Shown here in pieces: positions 52,991 through 62,249 of a DNA stretch of 64,000 nt (position 1 is the first letter of the stretch; every line of letters starts with the position of its first letter). Position numbers and translations under genes: made by a program. The stretch comes from Streptomyces sp. CG4 (lineage in GTDB: Bacteria; Actinomycetota; Actinomycetes; Streptomycetales; Streptomycetaceae), in NCBI RefSeq assembly GCF_041080655.1, contig NZ_CP163525.1:1116001-1180000 (forward strand), written 5' to 3'. The notes under the pieces are model-generated. The model saw nothing but the letters and a program-made list of their open reading frames with translations, did not search any database and had not been told where the DNA came from.

Positions 52991-54528
52991 GGACGCTGCG
53001 TACGGCGCCGGGCCCGCTGCCGCTGGTGGCGGGTCTGGTCGCGCTGCTCGTCGCCTCGCCGCTGGTGTTCGTCGGGCTGCAGGCCGCACAGGCGGGCGGG
53101 GACACCGCACACCGCCTGCTGGCCCGGCCTGTGGTGGGCACGCTGCTGTGGCACACCGTCGCCCTCACCACGGTCGTCACCGCCGGCACGCTCGTGCTCG
53201 GCTTCACTGCCGCCTACCTGGTGGAACGCACCGACCTTCCGGCGCGCCGGGCGTGGACCGTGGCGCTGGCGATGCCGCTCGCCGTGCCGGAGTTCGTCCA
53301 CGGCTACTCCTGGGTCTCGTTGTTCCCCTGGGTACAGGGGTACTGGGGTGCGGTGCTGGTGATGACGTCCTCGCTCTATCCGCTGGTGTTCCTGCCGGTG
53401 GCCGCCACACTGCGGCACGCCGACGCCGCGGCCGAGGAGGTCGCGCGCAGCCTGGGCCGCGGCCGGCTCGCGACCCTGTGGCGGGTCACGCTGCCTCTCA
53501 CCCGCCCCGCCCTGGCGGGCGGCGCGCTGCTCGTGTCGCTCTATCTCCTGGGCGAATACGGCGCGTTCGCAATGCTGCGCTACACCACGTTCGCCACCGC
53601 GATCTACAACGAGTTCCAGACCAGCTTCGACATGGCCTCCGCCAGCCTGCTCACCCTCACCCTGGTCGGTCTCGCCCTGCTCCTCGTGACGCTCGACGCG
53701 CGTGCGGCGCGGCGCGGCCGGGTGGTGCGTGAGGGCACCACCGGGCGGGGCTGCGCTCCGGTGGCCCTGGGCCACTGGAAGCCGGTCGCCGCAGGCGCGT
53801 TGGCGGCGGTGGTGGGGGTGACTCTCGGGGTGCCGGTCTTCGCGCTCGTCCACTGGCTGGTGCGCGGCAGCTCCACCACCCTGCCGTCCGCCTCCATCGT
53901 GACCGAGACGGCGACGACCCTGGGGTACGCGCTGACGGCGGCGGCCCTCGCCACCGCCGCCGCGGTGCCGGTGGCGCTCTATTCCTGGCGCCGCCCCACC
54001 CGCCTGGCCCGCACCGTGGAACGCGCCGCCTACCTGACCAGGGCACTGCCCGGCATCGCCGTCGCCCTGTCGGTGGTGTACTTCGCGATCCGCTACGCCC
54101 AACCCCTCTACCAGCAGCCGTCGTTGCTGGTGGCCGGGTATGTGGTGCTGTTCTTCCCGCTCGCCCTGACCTCCGTACGGGCCTCGCTGGCCCATGTGCC
54201 GCACGGCGTCGAGGACGTGGCGCGCTCGCTGGGTGTGCGCCGCATCCTCGTTCTGGGCCGGGTCACCCTGCCGCTGATCCTGCCCGGCCTCGGCGCGGCC
54301 TTCGCGATGGTCACCCTCACCGCGAGCACCGAACTCACCGCCACGCTGCTGCTGCGCCCGACCGGTACCGAGACCCTCGCCACCCAGTTCTGGGTCTACA
54401 CCACCGGGCTCTCCTACGGGGCGGCGGCGCCGTACGCCGCCGTGATGGTCGCCCTGTCCGTGCCCGCCGTCCTGATCCTCACCCGCCGCACGCTCGGCAC
54501 TCGCGCAACCGCCCCAAGGGAGAACTGA
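52987..54528 (+). CDS. ferric iron ABC transporter permease (FbpB-like, fused)
   Basis: A 513-residue permease with the duplicated FbpB architecture: two homologous halves, each of about six helices, each with an EAA loop: EEVARSLGRGRLATLWRVTLPLTRPALAGG and [30 protein letters not shown]. Both halves also show the entry helices AMPLAVPEFVHGYSWVSLFPW and YLTRALPGIAVALSVVYFAIRY. It forms the channel for iron between the lipoprotein and the ATPase. Start GTG 52987 overlaps the lipoprotein stop; the ATPase ATG follows one base after the stop. Confidence 0.93.
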   Translation: MRTLRTAPGPLPLVAGLVALLVASPLVFVGLQAAQAGGDTAHRLLARPVVGTLLWHTVALTTVVTAGTLVLGFTAAYLVERTDLPARRAWTVALAMPLAVPEFVHGYSWVSLFPWVQGYWGAVLVMTSSLYPLVFLPVAATLRHADAAAEEVARSLGRGRLATLWRVTLPLTRPALAGGALLVSLYLLGEYGAFAMLRYTTFATAIYNEFQTSFDMASASLLTLTLVGLALLLVTLDARAARRGRVVREGTTGRGCAPVALGHWKPVAAGALAAVVGVTLGVPVFALVHWLVRGSSTTLPSASIVTETATTLGYALTAAALATAAAVPVALYSWRRPTRLARTVERAAYLTRALPGIAVALSVVYFAIRYAQPLYQQPSLLVAGYVVLFFPLALTSVRASLAHVPHGVEDVARSLGVRRILVLGRVTLPLILPGLGAAFAMVTLTASTELTATLLLRPTGTETLATQFWVYTTGLSYGAAAPYAAVMVALSVPAVLILTRRTLGTRATAPREN

Positions 54529-54529
54529 G

Positions 54530-55606
54530 ATGACCGGCCAGCCGGGCCTGTGGATCAGGCAATTGACGGCCGCACACGGCCGCAGCACGGTGCTCACCGG
54601 GCTCGACCTCACCGTCGAGGACCGGGCGCTCGCCTGTGTCCTGGGCCCCTCCGGCTGCGGCAAGAGCACCCTGCTGCGTATCGTCGCCGGCTTCCACCCC
54701 GCCACCCGGGGCCAGGTCACCCTGCACGGCCGCAGCCTCGACGACGGCCGCACCAGGGTCCCGGCCGAGCGCCGGCGCATCGGGTACGTACCGCAGGACG
54801 GGGCGCTCTTCCCGCACCTGACCGTCGCCGCCAACATCGGCTTCGGCCTCCCCCGCGCCGCCCGCCGCGAGCGCGTGGCGGAGATGCTCGGCCTCGTCGG
54901 GCTCGACGGCCTCGCCGACCGCCATCCGCATCAGCTCTCCGGTGGCCAGCAGCAACGCGTGGCGCTGGCCCGGGCCCTGGCGCCCCGTCCCCAACTCCTC
55001 CTGCTGGACGAACCGTTCGCCGCCCTCGACGCCGCGCTGCGCACCGAACTGCGCACGGAGGTCGCCGCCACCCTGCGCCGGGCGGGCGCCACCGCGATCC
55101 TGGTCACCCACGATGTGGACGAGGCACTCGCCTTCGCCGACACCATCGCCGTGATGCGGGACGGCCGCATCGTGCAGACCGGCACTCCCCACACCCTCTA
55201 CCACCAGCCGGCGGACGCGGGCACCGCCAGAGCCCTGGGCGAGGCCAACCTGCTGCCCGCCAAACCCGCCGACGGATACGCCACCACCGCCTTCGGACCC
55301 CTGCCCCTCACCACCGACACGCAGCAGGACGGTGTCGTCATGCTCCGTCCCCACCAGCTCCGGATGACGTCCGAACCCGGCCCGCACACGGTCCGGGCCC
55401 AGGTCACCGCCTGCCTGTTCCGGGGGCACGACCACCGCGTCGAGTGCGCCCCGGAGTCCGGCCTGGACCTGCCCGAGCGTCTCGTCGTCTACCTGGACGC
55501 CCCGCCGCCGGCGGTCGGCAGCCAGGTCCATCTTCGGGCCCAGGGCCCCGCCCATCCCCTCCACACCGAGGACCGCCCGGCCAGGACCCAGACCGTCGCG
55601 TCGTAG
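54530..55606 (+). CDS. ferric iron ABC transporter ATPase (FbpC-like)
   Basis: A 358-residue ABC ATPase with the MalK-like layout: ATPase domain at residues 1-235 (Walker A GPSGCGKST, Q-loop YVPQDGALFP, signature LSGGQQQRVALAR, Walker B LLLLDEPFAALD, switch VTHDVDEAL) and a C-terminal TOBE/OB regulatory domain from about residue 240 (VMLRPHQLRM). It is the third gene of the iron-regulated operon. Confidence 0.93.
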   Translation: MTGQPGLWIRQLTAAHGRSTVLTGLDLTVEDRALACVLGPSGCGKSTLLRIVAGFHPATRGQVTLHGRSLDDGRTRVPAERRRIGYVPQDGALFPHLTVAANIGFGLPRAARRERVAEMLGLVGLDGLADRHPHQLSGGQQQRVALARALAPRPQLLLLDEPFAALDAALRTELRTEVAATLRRAGATAILVTHDVDEALAFADTIAVMRDGRIVQTGTPHTLYHQPADAGTARALGEANLLPAKPADGYATTAFGPLPLTTDTQQDGVVMLRPHQLRMTSEPGPHTVRAQVTACLFRGHDHRVECAPESGLDLPERLVVYLDAPPPAVGSQVHLRAQGPAHPLHTEDRPARTQTVAS

Positions 55607-55696
55607 CGACCGGCGAGGAGTCCTGCGGCGCCGGTGGCATCGCGCCGGTTCTGGAACGGCGGAACCAGCGGGCCGTCGGACTTTGCTCGGGGCCGG

Positions 55697-55742
55697 TTGC
55701 CTTCGCACGCCGGGCACCGCTTAGTCTTACAGCTTGTAGTAG
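55697..55742 (+). promoter_or_regulatory. PBP promoter with BlaI-like operator, site 1
   Basis: TTACAGCTTGTAGTA at 55727-55741 is a BlaI/MecI-type dyad (TACA near TGTAGTA). It overlaps the downstream edge of a possible promoter, TTGCCT (55697-55702) and TAGTCT (55722-55727) with a 19-base spacer, so a bound repressor would cover the start site. It lies about 110 bases ahead of the PBP gene. Confidence 0.65.
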
Positions 55743-55851
55743 GTTCCGGGAGCGTCAGTCCCCCCAGGCCAGGCCCCCCTCGCGCAGCACGGCGGGGCCG
55801 GCCGACTTCGCAGCGGCGGGCGGGTCTGTGCCTGGCTGAGGAGTGGCGAGT

Positions 55852-58392
55852 ATGAGTGAACACCGGCGCCGGACATCGGGGCGGACCGGGCCGTCCGGCA
55901 CGGACGGCATACCGCACGGCGGCAGGGCCGAGGCGCGCAGGGCCGCCCGGGGCGACGGCGGACGAGGCCGCCGTGCGCAGGGCGCACGGCGTGCGGACGC
56001 CGGACGCCCCGGCAGGCGCGCGGCGGACCCGGGCACCGCGGGCGCCGGGCGCGGAGCCCCGCGCCGCTTCATCGACTACCCGCGGGCGGGCAGGCGGGGC
56101 CTTCGCCGGTGGCTGCCCTCGTGGAAGCAGGTGCTCGGCACCTTCCTGCTGTTCATCGGCGGCATACTGGCCTTGTTCTCGTACGCCTACGCCACCACGA
56201 CCATCCCGAGTCCGAATCCCAGCACCCAGCAGCAGAGCAACACCTACTACTGGTCCGACGGCTCGGTGATGACCACGCAGGGGTCGACCAACCGGCAGAA
56301 CGTCGACCTCGCCCAGGTCCCGAAGCTGGTGCAGTGGGACTTCCTCGCCGCGGAGAACGCCACCTTCTACAGCGACCCCGGCATCGACACACAGGGCATG
56401 CTGCGCGCCGTCTATCACATGGCCACGGGCGGTGAGGTGCAGTCCGGGTCCACCATCACCCAGCAGTTCGTGAAGAACACCTACCTCACCCAGGACCAGT
56501 CGGTCACCCGCAAGCTCAGGGAGATCCTGATCTCCTTGAAGATCGGCAACCAGCTGTCCAAGCAGCAGATCCTGCAGGGCTATCTCAACAGCTGCTACTA
56601 CGGGCGCGACGCCTACGGCATCGAAGCGGCCGCCAACATCTATTACCACGTGCACGCCTCCCAGCTGACCGTCAGCCAGGGCGCGTTCCTCGCGGCCACG
56701 GTCAACGAGCCGAGCGTGATGATGCTCGCCGACACCGACCCGCAGGCCAAGGCCCAGGCCACGGCGCGCTGGAAGTACGTGCTGGACCGCATGGTCACCA
56801 CCCACAACATCAGCCAGGCGCAGGAACAGCAGTATCTCGCCGCCGGGTTCCCCACGCCCAAGCCCTACACGCCGTCGGCCGGGATGTCCGGACAGACCGG
56901 CTACCTGGTGCAGACCGCGGAGAAGTACGTCGAGGCCCACTCGTCCCTCACCGACCAGCAGCTCGGCCACGGCGGCTACCAGATCTACACCACCTTCGAC
57001 AAGAAGAAGGTGAAGGCCCTTTCGGCGTCCGTCGCGGCGATGGAGCGGAAGCACCTCGATCCGAAGCACCGGTCGGCCGACAAGAACGTCCAGGTCGGCG
57101 CGGCGTCCATCGACCCGTCGACCGGCGCGGTCGTGGCCCTGTATGGCGGGGCGGGCTGGGACAAGGGCCACTGGACCGACAACGCGGACGCCACCGGTGT
57201 GCCGGTCGGCTCCACCTTCAAGCCGATCGACCTGGCCGCCTCCCTCGACCACGGGGCCGTGCTCTCCCCGGGCCAGCCGGCCTCACCGATCACCCCGGCA
57301 TCCAAGTTCAACGGCAACGACGGCATCACCATCAAGAACCAGCAGGGCCAGGAACTGCCGGACTCGAACGACCCCACGGGGCTCCTCCACCAGCGCAACG
57401 ACGTTCCCACGAAATGGGGTTACATCCCCCTGCGCAAGGCGATGGAGCAGTCGGTCAACACCCCCTACGTCCAGCTCGGCGAGTACGTCGGCTACGACAA
57501 CGTGGAGGGCGAAGCCCTCAAGGCGGGCCTGCTGCGCAAGAGCCTGCAGTACGACACCCCCGGCTTCTACATCGGCACCTCCACCCCCTCGGCGATCCGC
57601 ATGGCCGACGCGTACGCCACCTTCGACGACAGCGGCGTCCAGCACGAGCCGTACTCGGTGACCAAGGTCGTCACCGAGGGCCGGCAGCTGCCCGGTTTCG
57701 GCAAACCCAAGGGCACCACGGCCATGCCCGCCTCGACCGCCGACACCGTCACCGACGTCCTTCAGGACGTCGTCAAGAACGGCACGGGCACCAACGCCCA
57801 GGCCCTCGGCCGCCCGGCGGCGGGCAAGACCGGAACCACCGACGACTACAAGTCGGCCTGGTTCATCGGCTACACCCCCCAACTGACCACCGCGGTCAGC
57901 ATGTTCAAGGAGGACCCGAAGAACTCCGGCCTGCAGTCGATGCAGGGCGTCGGCGGCTTCTCCAAGGTCTTCGGCGCCGACATGCCCACCGAGGTGTGGA
58001 CCGGCTACATGACCGCTGCTCTCCAGGGCCAGCCCGTCCAGCAGTTCCCGCCCGCACCGCAACTGGGCCAGAGCACCAACGAGTACGGCGCCCCGTCGCC
58101 CACTCCCTCCCCCACCGCGAGCACCCCGCACGCCACCTCGTCCGCATCGGCCACGCCGAGCCCCTCCGCCGGCCCGTGCCACCACCGGAAGAAGAACTGC
58201 CCCGATCCGAGCCCGACCGACACCTCGGGCGCCACCACCGGCGGCGGCTTGACCGGCGGCGCGGGCGACGGCGGGCTGATCGGCGGCGGCACGAACGGCG
58301 GTACCACCGGCGGTGGTACAACCAACGGCGGCACCGCCGGAGGCGGCACCTCGCCCACGCCCAGCCCCTCCCGCCCCGGGCGGCATCCGTAG
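55852..58392 (+). CDS. bifunctional class A penicillin-binding protein (transglycosylase/transpeptidase)
   Basis: An 846-residue peptidoglycan synthase. A basic cytoplasmic tail of about 85 residues precedes one membrane helix (about 95-118). The GT51 transglycosylase domain has AAENATFYSDPGID (catalytic Glu168), GSTITQQFVKNTYL and LNSCYYGRDAYGIEAAANIYY. The transpeptidase domain has GSTFKPID (active Ser454), SVNTPYVQ and AGKTGTT (Lys659). The C-terminal 130 residues are Pro/Ser/Thr- then Gly/Thr-rich low complexity. The ATG at 55852 follows GAGGAG. A BlaI-like operator upstream suggests induction by beta-lactams. Confidence 0.93.
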   Translation: MSEHRRRTSGRTGPSGTDGIPHGGRAEARRAARGDGGRGRRAQGARRADAGRPGRRAADPGTAGAGRGAPRRFIDYPRAGRRGLRRWLPSWKQVLGTFLLFIGGILALFSYAYATTTIPSPNPSTQQQSNTYYWSDGSVMTTQGSTNRQNVDLAQVPKLVQWDFLAAENATFYSDPGIDTQGMLRAVYHMATGGEVQSGSTITQQFVKNTYLTQDQSVTRKLREILISLKIGNQLSKQQILQGYLNSCYYGRDAYGIEAAANIYYHVHASQLTVSQGAFLAATVNEPSVMMLADTDPQAKAQATARWKYVLDRMVTTHNISQAQEQQYLAAGFPTPKPYTPSAGMSGQTGYLVQTAEKYVEAHSSLTDQQLGHGGYQIYTTFDKKKVKALSASVAAMERKHLDPKHRSADKNVQVGAASIDPSTGAVVALYGGAGWDKGHWTDNADATGVPVGSTFKPIDLAASLDHGAVLSPGQPASPITPASKFNGNDGITIKNQQGQELPDSNDPTGLLHQRNDVPTKWGYIPLRKAMEQSVNTPYVQLGEYVGYDNVEGEALKAGLLRKSLQYDTPGFYIGTSTPSAIRMADAYATFDDSGVQHEPYSVTKVVTEGRQLPGFGKPKGTTAMPASTADTVTDVLQDVVKNGTGTNAQALGRPAAGKTGTTDDYKSAWFIGYTPQLTTAVSMFKEDPKNSGLQSMQGVGGFSKVFGADMPTEVWTGYMTAALQGQPVQQFPPAPQLGQSTNEYGAPSPTPSPTASTPHATSSASATPSPSAGPCHHRKKNCPDPSPTDTSGATTGGGLTGGAGDGGLIGGGTNGGTTGGGTTNGGTAGGGTSPTPSPSRPGRHP

Positions 58393-58403
58393 ACATCAGT
58401 AGA

Positions 58404-58465
58404 GGGGGGCCGGTGCACGGTGAACCTTGCGCGTCGTCGAGATGAACACCTCGCGCCGGCCCCCC
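58404..58465 (+). terminator. hairpin terminator after the PBP gene
   Basis: Arms GGGGGGCCGGTGC (58404-58416) and GCGCCGGCCCCCC (58453-58465) pair at 12 of 13 positions plus one G-U, followed by GTTTTAC. It separates the PBP gene from the uppP promoter. Confidence 0.65.
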
Positions 58466-58470
58466 AGGTT

Positions 58471-58485
58471 TTACAAGATGTAGTA
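58471..58485 (+). promoter_or_regulatory. BlaI-like operator, site 2 (uppP)
   Basis: TTACAAGATGTAGTA, same spacing and half-sites as site 1, 77 bases upstream of the uppP start. Confidence 0.65.
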
Positions 58486-58562
58486 GTTTTCTGACTGGCC
58501 GGAGCCGCTGCGAGCGTTCCCCGAAGCCTCACCCTGCCTGGATTCCGAGTCGAAGGCCATCG

Positions 58563-59483
58563 ATGTCCGTCCTGACCTACCCCGAAGCCATAGGCGTCGG
58601 CCTGCTGCAAGGCGTCACCGAGCTGTTCCCCGTGTCCAGCCTCGGGCACAGCATCCTCATCCCCGCCCTCCTGGGCGGGCACTGGAAACACGACCTGGAC
58701 GTTTCCGCCGCGGATTCCCTGTACCTCAATGAGCTGGTCGGCCTCCACCTGGCCACCGCTCTGGCGCTGGTGGTCTTCTTCTGGCGCGACTGGGTCAGGG
58801 TGACCCGCGGACTGTGGACCTCGATCACCCAACGCCGCATCCAGACCGTGGACCAGCGGCTCGCCTGGCTGATCATCACGGCCTGCATCCCCGTGGGCGT
58901 CGCCGGCATCGCACTCGACAAGGTCTTTCGCACGACGCTCGGGCGGCCCGTGCCGACCGCGATCTTCCTGGCCCTCAACGGCATCGTCCTCTTCGTCACC
59001 GAAAAGCTGCGCCGCGGCGGCACGGGCCGCAGGCGGGCCGGGGACGCCGTCGCGCCGGGCGAGGAACACCTGAGCCCGGACGAGCTGTCGGACCTGCGGA
59101 TCACCCGGATGACCATCCGCCAGGCCCTCACCATCGGCGCCGCCCAGATCCTCGCCCTGCTGCCGGGTATCAGCCGCTCCGGATCGACCATCAGCGCGGG
59201 CATCTTCAAGGGCCTCAACCACGAGGACTCCGCCCGCTTCGCGTTCCTCCTCGCCACACCGGTCATCGGCGGAGCCGCACTGCTCAAACTGCCCCCGCTG
59301 CTCGGCCCCGAGGGCAACGGCCTGCGCGGGCCGCTCCTGGCGGGCAGCGTCGCCGCCTTCATCGCGGCCTACCTCGCCACCAAGTTCCTGGTCCGCTACT
59401 TCGAGAACCGGACCCTCATCCCGTTCGCCGTCTACTGCACCCTGGCCGGGCTCGGCAGCCTGGTCTACTTCACCATCGGCTGA
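58563..59483 (+). CDS. uppP: undecaprenyl-diphosphate phosphatase UppP (BacA)
   Basis: Removes one phosphate from undecaprenyl diphosphate to regenerate the lipid carrier for cell-wall synthesis; overproduction gives bacitracin resistance. The protein has 306 residues and about eight helices. The two family motifs are present: GLLQGVTELFPVSSLGHSILIP near the N-terminus (Glu-rich helix) and LPGISRSGSTISAGIFKGL (PGxSRS-type) in the second half. The BlaI-like operator upstream ties it to the PBP and PAP2 genes. A DedA gene follows 109 bases downstream. Confidence 0.94.
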   Translation: MSVLTYPEAIGVGLLQGVTELFPVSSLGHSILIPALLGGHWKHDLDVSAADSLYLNELVGLHLATALALVVFFWRDWVRVTRGLWTSITQRRIQTVDQRLAWLIITACIPVGVAGIALDKVFRTTLGRPVPTAIFLALNGIVLFVTEKLRRGGTGRRRAGDAVAPGEEHLSPDELSDLRITRMTIRQALTIGAAQILALLPGISRSGSTISAGIFKGLNHEDSARFAFLLATPVIGGAALLKLPPLLGPEGNGLRGPLLAGSVAAFIAAYLATKFLVRYFENRTLIPFAVYCTLAGLGSLVYFTIG

Positions 59484-59592
59484 CCGGCGGCCACTCGGCC
59501 GAGCCGCTCCGAGATTCGCTCTCTCCTGAGACGTGCCATGCGCTCCCGCACCGGGTAACCCCGCGGCGGCGCGTGGCAGGAAAGGACCCCGG

Positions 59593-60246
59593 GTGTTCCA
59601 GGCCCTCAATCCGCTGGATGCCACCTCGTTGCTGACGACGCTCGGCACCGCGGGCGTGTTCCTGGTGCTGTTCGCCGAGACCGGCCTGCTGATCGGCTTC
59701 TTCCTGCCCGGTGACTCGCTGCTGTTCACGGCAGGGCTGCTGTGCACGACCACCCGCGACGGTGTGCATCTCTCGCTGCCCGCCGTGCTGGCCGCATCCG
59801 CGGCCGGAGCGCTGCTCGGCGCCCAGGTCGGTCACCTGCTCGGGCGCCGCGCCGGCCGGGCGTTCGTGGCCCGTACCACCAACCGGCATCTGGCGAACGG
59901 GGTGACCCGGGCCGAGGAGCTGCTGGCCCGGTACGGCCACGGCAAGGCGATCGTGCTGGCCCGGTTCATCCCCGTGGTGCGCACCGTGCTCAATCCACTC
60001 GCCGGGATCGTGGGCGTGCCCACCCGCACCTTCGCGCTCTGGCAGGTCACCGGCGGGCTGGCATGGACGGCCGGCCTGGTCCTGGGCGGGTACGCCCTCG
60101 GGTCCAGCATCCCGAACGTCGACCGCTATCTGCTGCCCCTGGTCGGACTGATCGTCGTCGCCTCGCTGCTGCCGCTGGCCCTGGAACTCCTGCGCGCCCG
60201 CCGCGAGAGCCGCGCGGCAGAGTCGGACCACAAGCACACGGTGTGA
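59593..60246 (+). CDS. DedA/VTT family membrane protein
   Basis: A 217-residue DedA-family protein; some members (UptA type) flip undecaprenyl phosphate back to the inner leaflet. Typical blocks: FLVLFAETGLLIGFFLPGDSLLFTAGLL, GALLGAQVGHLLGRRAG, YGHGKAIVLARFIPVVRTVLNPLAGIVGVPTRTFALWQVTGGLAWTAGLVLGGYALG, with the conserved ARFIPxVR arginines. The GTG at 59593 is chosen for its AAAGGA. Being behind uppP, it plausibly completes the undecaprenyl-phosphate recycling path; the reader should treat lipid specificity as inferred. Confidence 0.9.
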   Translation: MFQALNPLDATSLLTTLGTAGVFLVLFAETGLLIGFFLPGDSLLFTAGLLCTTTRDGVHLSLPAVLAASAAGALLGAQVGHLLGRRAGRAFVARTTNRHLANGVTRAEELLARYGHGKAIVLARFIPVVRTVLNPLAGIVGVPTRTFALWQVTGGLAWTAGLVLGGYALGSSIPNVDRYLLPLVGLIVVASLLPLALELLRARRESRAAESDHKHTV

Positions 60247-60273
60247 GATGTAACGCCTGATACATTTTTGAGT

Positions 60274-60840
60274 GTGGCGCACACGGAACCGGCGGGCAAC
60301 TGGCTCGTCCTCGTGATCAAACTGCCCGCCGAGCCGTCCAGGCACCGGGTGGCCGTCTGGCGTGAGCTGCGCAGGATCGGCGCCCTCTCGCTCGGTCAGG
60401 GCGTGTGGGCCGTACCGGACGTGCTGGTCTTCGCCGAGGGCGTCGCCCGGGCGGTGGAACTGACGAACGCGGCCGCGGGCCAGGTGGTCACCCTGAACGC
60501 CGCGGGTCGCAGCGCCGGGGACGCCGCCCGCTTCCAGGCACTGTTCACCGCTGCCCGGTCCGCGGACTGGACGGAATTCCTGGCCGACTGCGGCAAGTTC
60601 GAGGCGGAGATCGCCAAGGAGATCCGCATCGCCAAGTTCACGCTGGCCGAGCTGGAGGAAGAGGAACAGTCGCTGGAACGGCTGCGGCGCTGGCACCGCG
60701 ACCTGACGGCGCGCGACGTGTTCGGCGCCCCGGAGGCGACCGAGGCCGGACTGCGGCTCAAGCAGTGCGCCGCGACCTGCGACGACTATGCGGAGAGGGT
60801 CTTCGCGGCCTTGCACCGGTCGACGGAGACCGAGCGGTGA
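60274..60840 (+). CDS. ChrB-like regulatory protein
   Basis: A 188-residue protein matching the N-terminal domain of ChrB, the chromate-responsive regulator; opening residues WLVLVIKLPAEPSRHRVAVWRELRRIGALSLGQGVWAVPD are characteristic. The C-terminal part is helical (FTLAELEEEEQSLERLRRWHRDL). No catalytic or metal motif is evident. TACATT at 60261-60266 lies 7 bases ahead of GTG 60274, which looks like a leaderless promoter; TTG 60268 is an alternative. The stop overlaps the MFS gene start (60837-60840), so the two form a coupled pair. Confidence 0.78.
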   Translation: MAHTEPAGNWLVLVIKLPAEPSRHRVAVWRELRRIGALSLGQGVWAVPDVLVFAEGVARAVELTNAAAGQVVTLNAAGRSAGDAARFQALFTAARSADWTEFLADCGKFEAEIAKEIRIAKFTLAELEEEEQSLERLRRWHRDLTARDVFGAPEATEAGLRLKQCAATCDDYAERVFAALHRSTETER

Positions 60841-62015
60841 GCGCGCCCACGACCGCCACCTCCGCTCCGGCCCGGCAGATGTGGCCGCTGTACGCGGCCG
60901 GCTTCACCACCGCCTTCGGCGCGCACGGGATCGCCGCCAGCCTCGGCGCACACGCCGAGGGCGCGGTCACCTCGCTGCTCGTACTCGGCGGCCTGCTCGC
61001 GCTGTACGACGGTGCCGAGGTGCTGCTCAAGCCGGTGTTCGGCACGCTCGCCGACCGGATCGGCGCACGCCCGGTCCTGCTCGGCGGACTGATCGCCTTC
61101 GCTGCCGCCTCCGCCGTGTACGCCGTCGCGGACAGCCCCGGCTGGCTGTGGGCCGCCCGCCTCGGCCAGGGCGCCGCAGCCTCCGCCTTCTCCCCGGCGG
61201 CATCCGCGCTGGTGGCCCGCCTCAACCCGGCGGCCAAGCACGGGCGGGCCTTCGGCAGTTACGGCTTCTACAAGTCGATCGGCTACACCCTCGGTCCGCT
61301 GCTGGGCGGGGTGGTGGTGTGGGCCGGCGGGCTGCGGCTGCTGTTCCTGGTCCTGGCGGTGCTCGGTGCGGCGGTCGCCGTGTGGGCGGCGCTCGCCGTC
61401 CCGGTCGTACCACCGCTGCCCAGGGCCCGGCAGACGGTGCTGGACCTGGCCCGGCGGCTGGCCGACCCGGCCTTCCTCGTCCCGACGTCCGCGCTGGCGG
61501 CGGCGACCGCCGCCCTGTCGGTCGGGGTGGGGTTCCTGCCGGTCTCGGGCCGGGTGGCCGGACTCGGCACGGTGGCCACGGGCGCGGCCGTGTCGCTGCT
61601 GGCCGCCTGCGCGGCCGTGGTCCAGCCGCGGGCCGGGCGAGCCCTGGACGACGGACGCCTCACGACCCGGTCCGGCATCACGGCGGGACTGCTGCTCACC
61701 GCCGCCGGGCTGGGCTGCGCGATGCTGCCCGGCCTGACCGGCATCCTCACCGGCGCCGCCCTGATCGGCGCCGGAACCGGTCTGATCACCCCGCTCGGCT
61801 TCGCCGCCCTGGCCTCGTCGACACCGCAGGAACGCCTGGGCCAGACCATGGGCGCCGCCGAACTCGGCCGCGAACTCGGCGACGCGGGCGGCCCGTTGCT
61901 CGTCGCGACTGTCGCCACCCTCACCACCCTCGCCCACGGCTACGCCGTTCTCGGCATCATCCTCGCACTCGGCCCCGCACTCACTGCCGTACGGCGCCGC
62001 CCGTCTCGAAGGTGA
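60837..62015 (+). CDS. MFS transporter
   Basis: A 392-residue major-facilitator exporter with twelve predicted helices. The A-motif region GTLADRIGARPVLLGG follows helix 2, and helix 4-5 contains RLGQGAAASAFSPAASALVARL and the C-motif-like FYKSIGYTLGPLLGG, usual for drug:H+ antiporters. It starts at GTG 60837, overlapping the ChrB-like gene. ChrB commonly sits with the chromate transporter ChrA, but this MFS protein is not ChrA. Substrate unknown. Confidence 0.9.
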   Translation: MSAPTTATSAPARQMWPLYAAGFTTAFGAHGIAASLGAHAEGAVTSLLVLGGLLALYDGAEVLLKPVFGTLADRIGARPVLLGGLIAFAAASAVYAVADSPGWLWAARLGQGAAASAFSPAASALVARLNPAAKHGRAFGSYGFYKSIGYTLGPLLGGVVVWAGGLRLLFLVLAVLGAAVAVWAALAVPVVPPLPRARQTVLDLARRLADPAFLVPTSALAAATAALSVGVGFLPVSGRVAGLGTVATGAAVSLLAACAAVVQPRAGRALDDGRLTTRSGITAGLLLTAAGLGCAMLPGLTGILTGAALIGAGTGLITPLGFAALASSTPQERLGQTMGAAELGRELGDAGGPLLVATVATLTTLAHGYAVLGIILALGPALTAVRRRPSRR

Positions 62016-62110
62016 ACGCCCTGCCGCTCGCCGAGTGAAGCGGATAGGCGAGTCGCCCGCGCCGCAGGACCGCAGCGACGTCACCGGCCTCCGCCTCGTG
62101 AGCATCACTT

Positions 62111-62126
62111 CTACAACATGTAGTAG
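62111..62126 (+). promoter_or_regulatory. BlaI-like operator, site 3 (PAP2)
   Basis: CTACAACATGTAGTAG is a 16-bp near-perfect palindrome (14 of 16 symmetric) and the best of the three BlaI-like sites. It lies 124 bases upstream of the PAP2 phosphatase gene. Confidence 0.7.
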
Positions 62127-62249
62127 ATTGGGCTGACGGCCACCACCTGTTCACCGTGATGACACCAGCATGCCATCGCGGGCGTGGGGATTGACCGGCG
62201 GCGCCGGGCCGTTCCGCGTCGCCTCGTGCTCACCTGGAAGGACGTGTCC

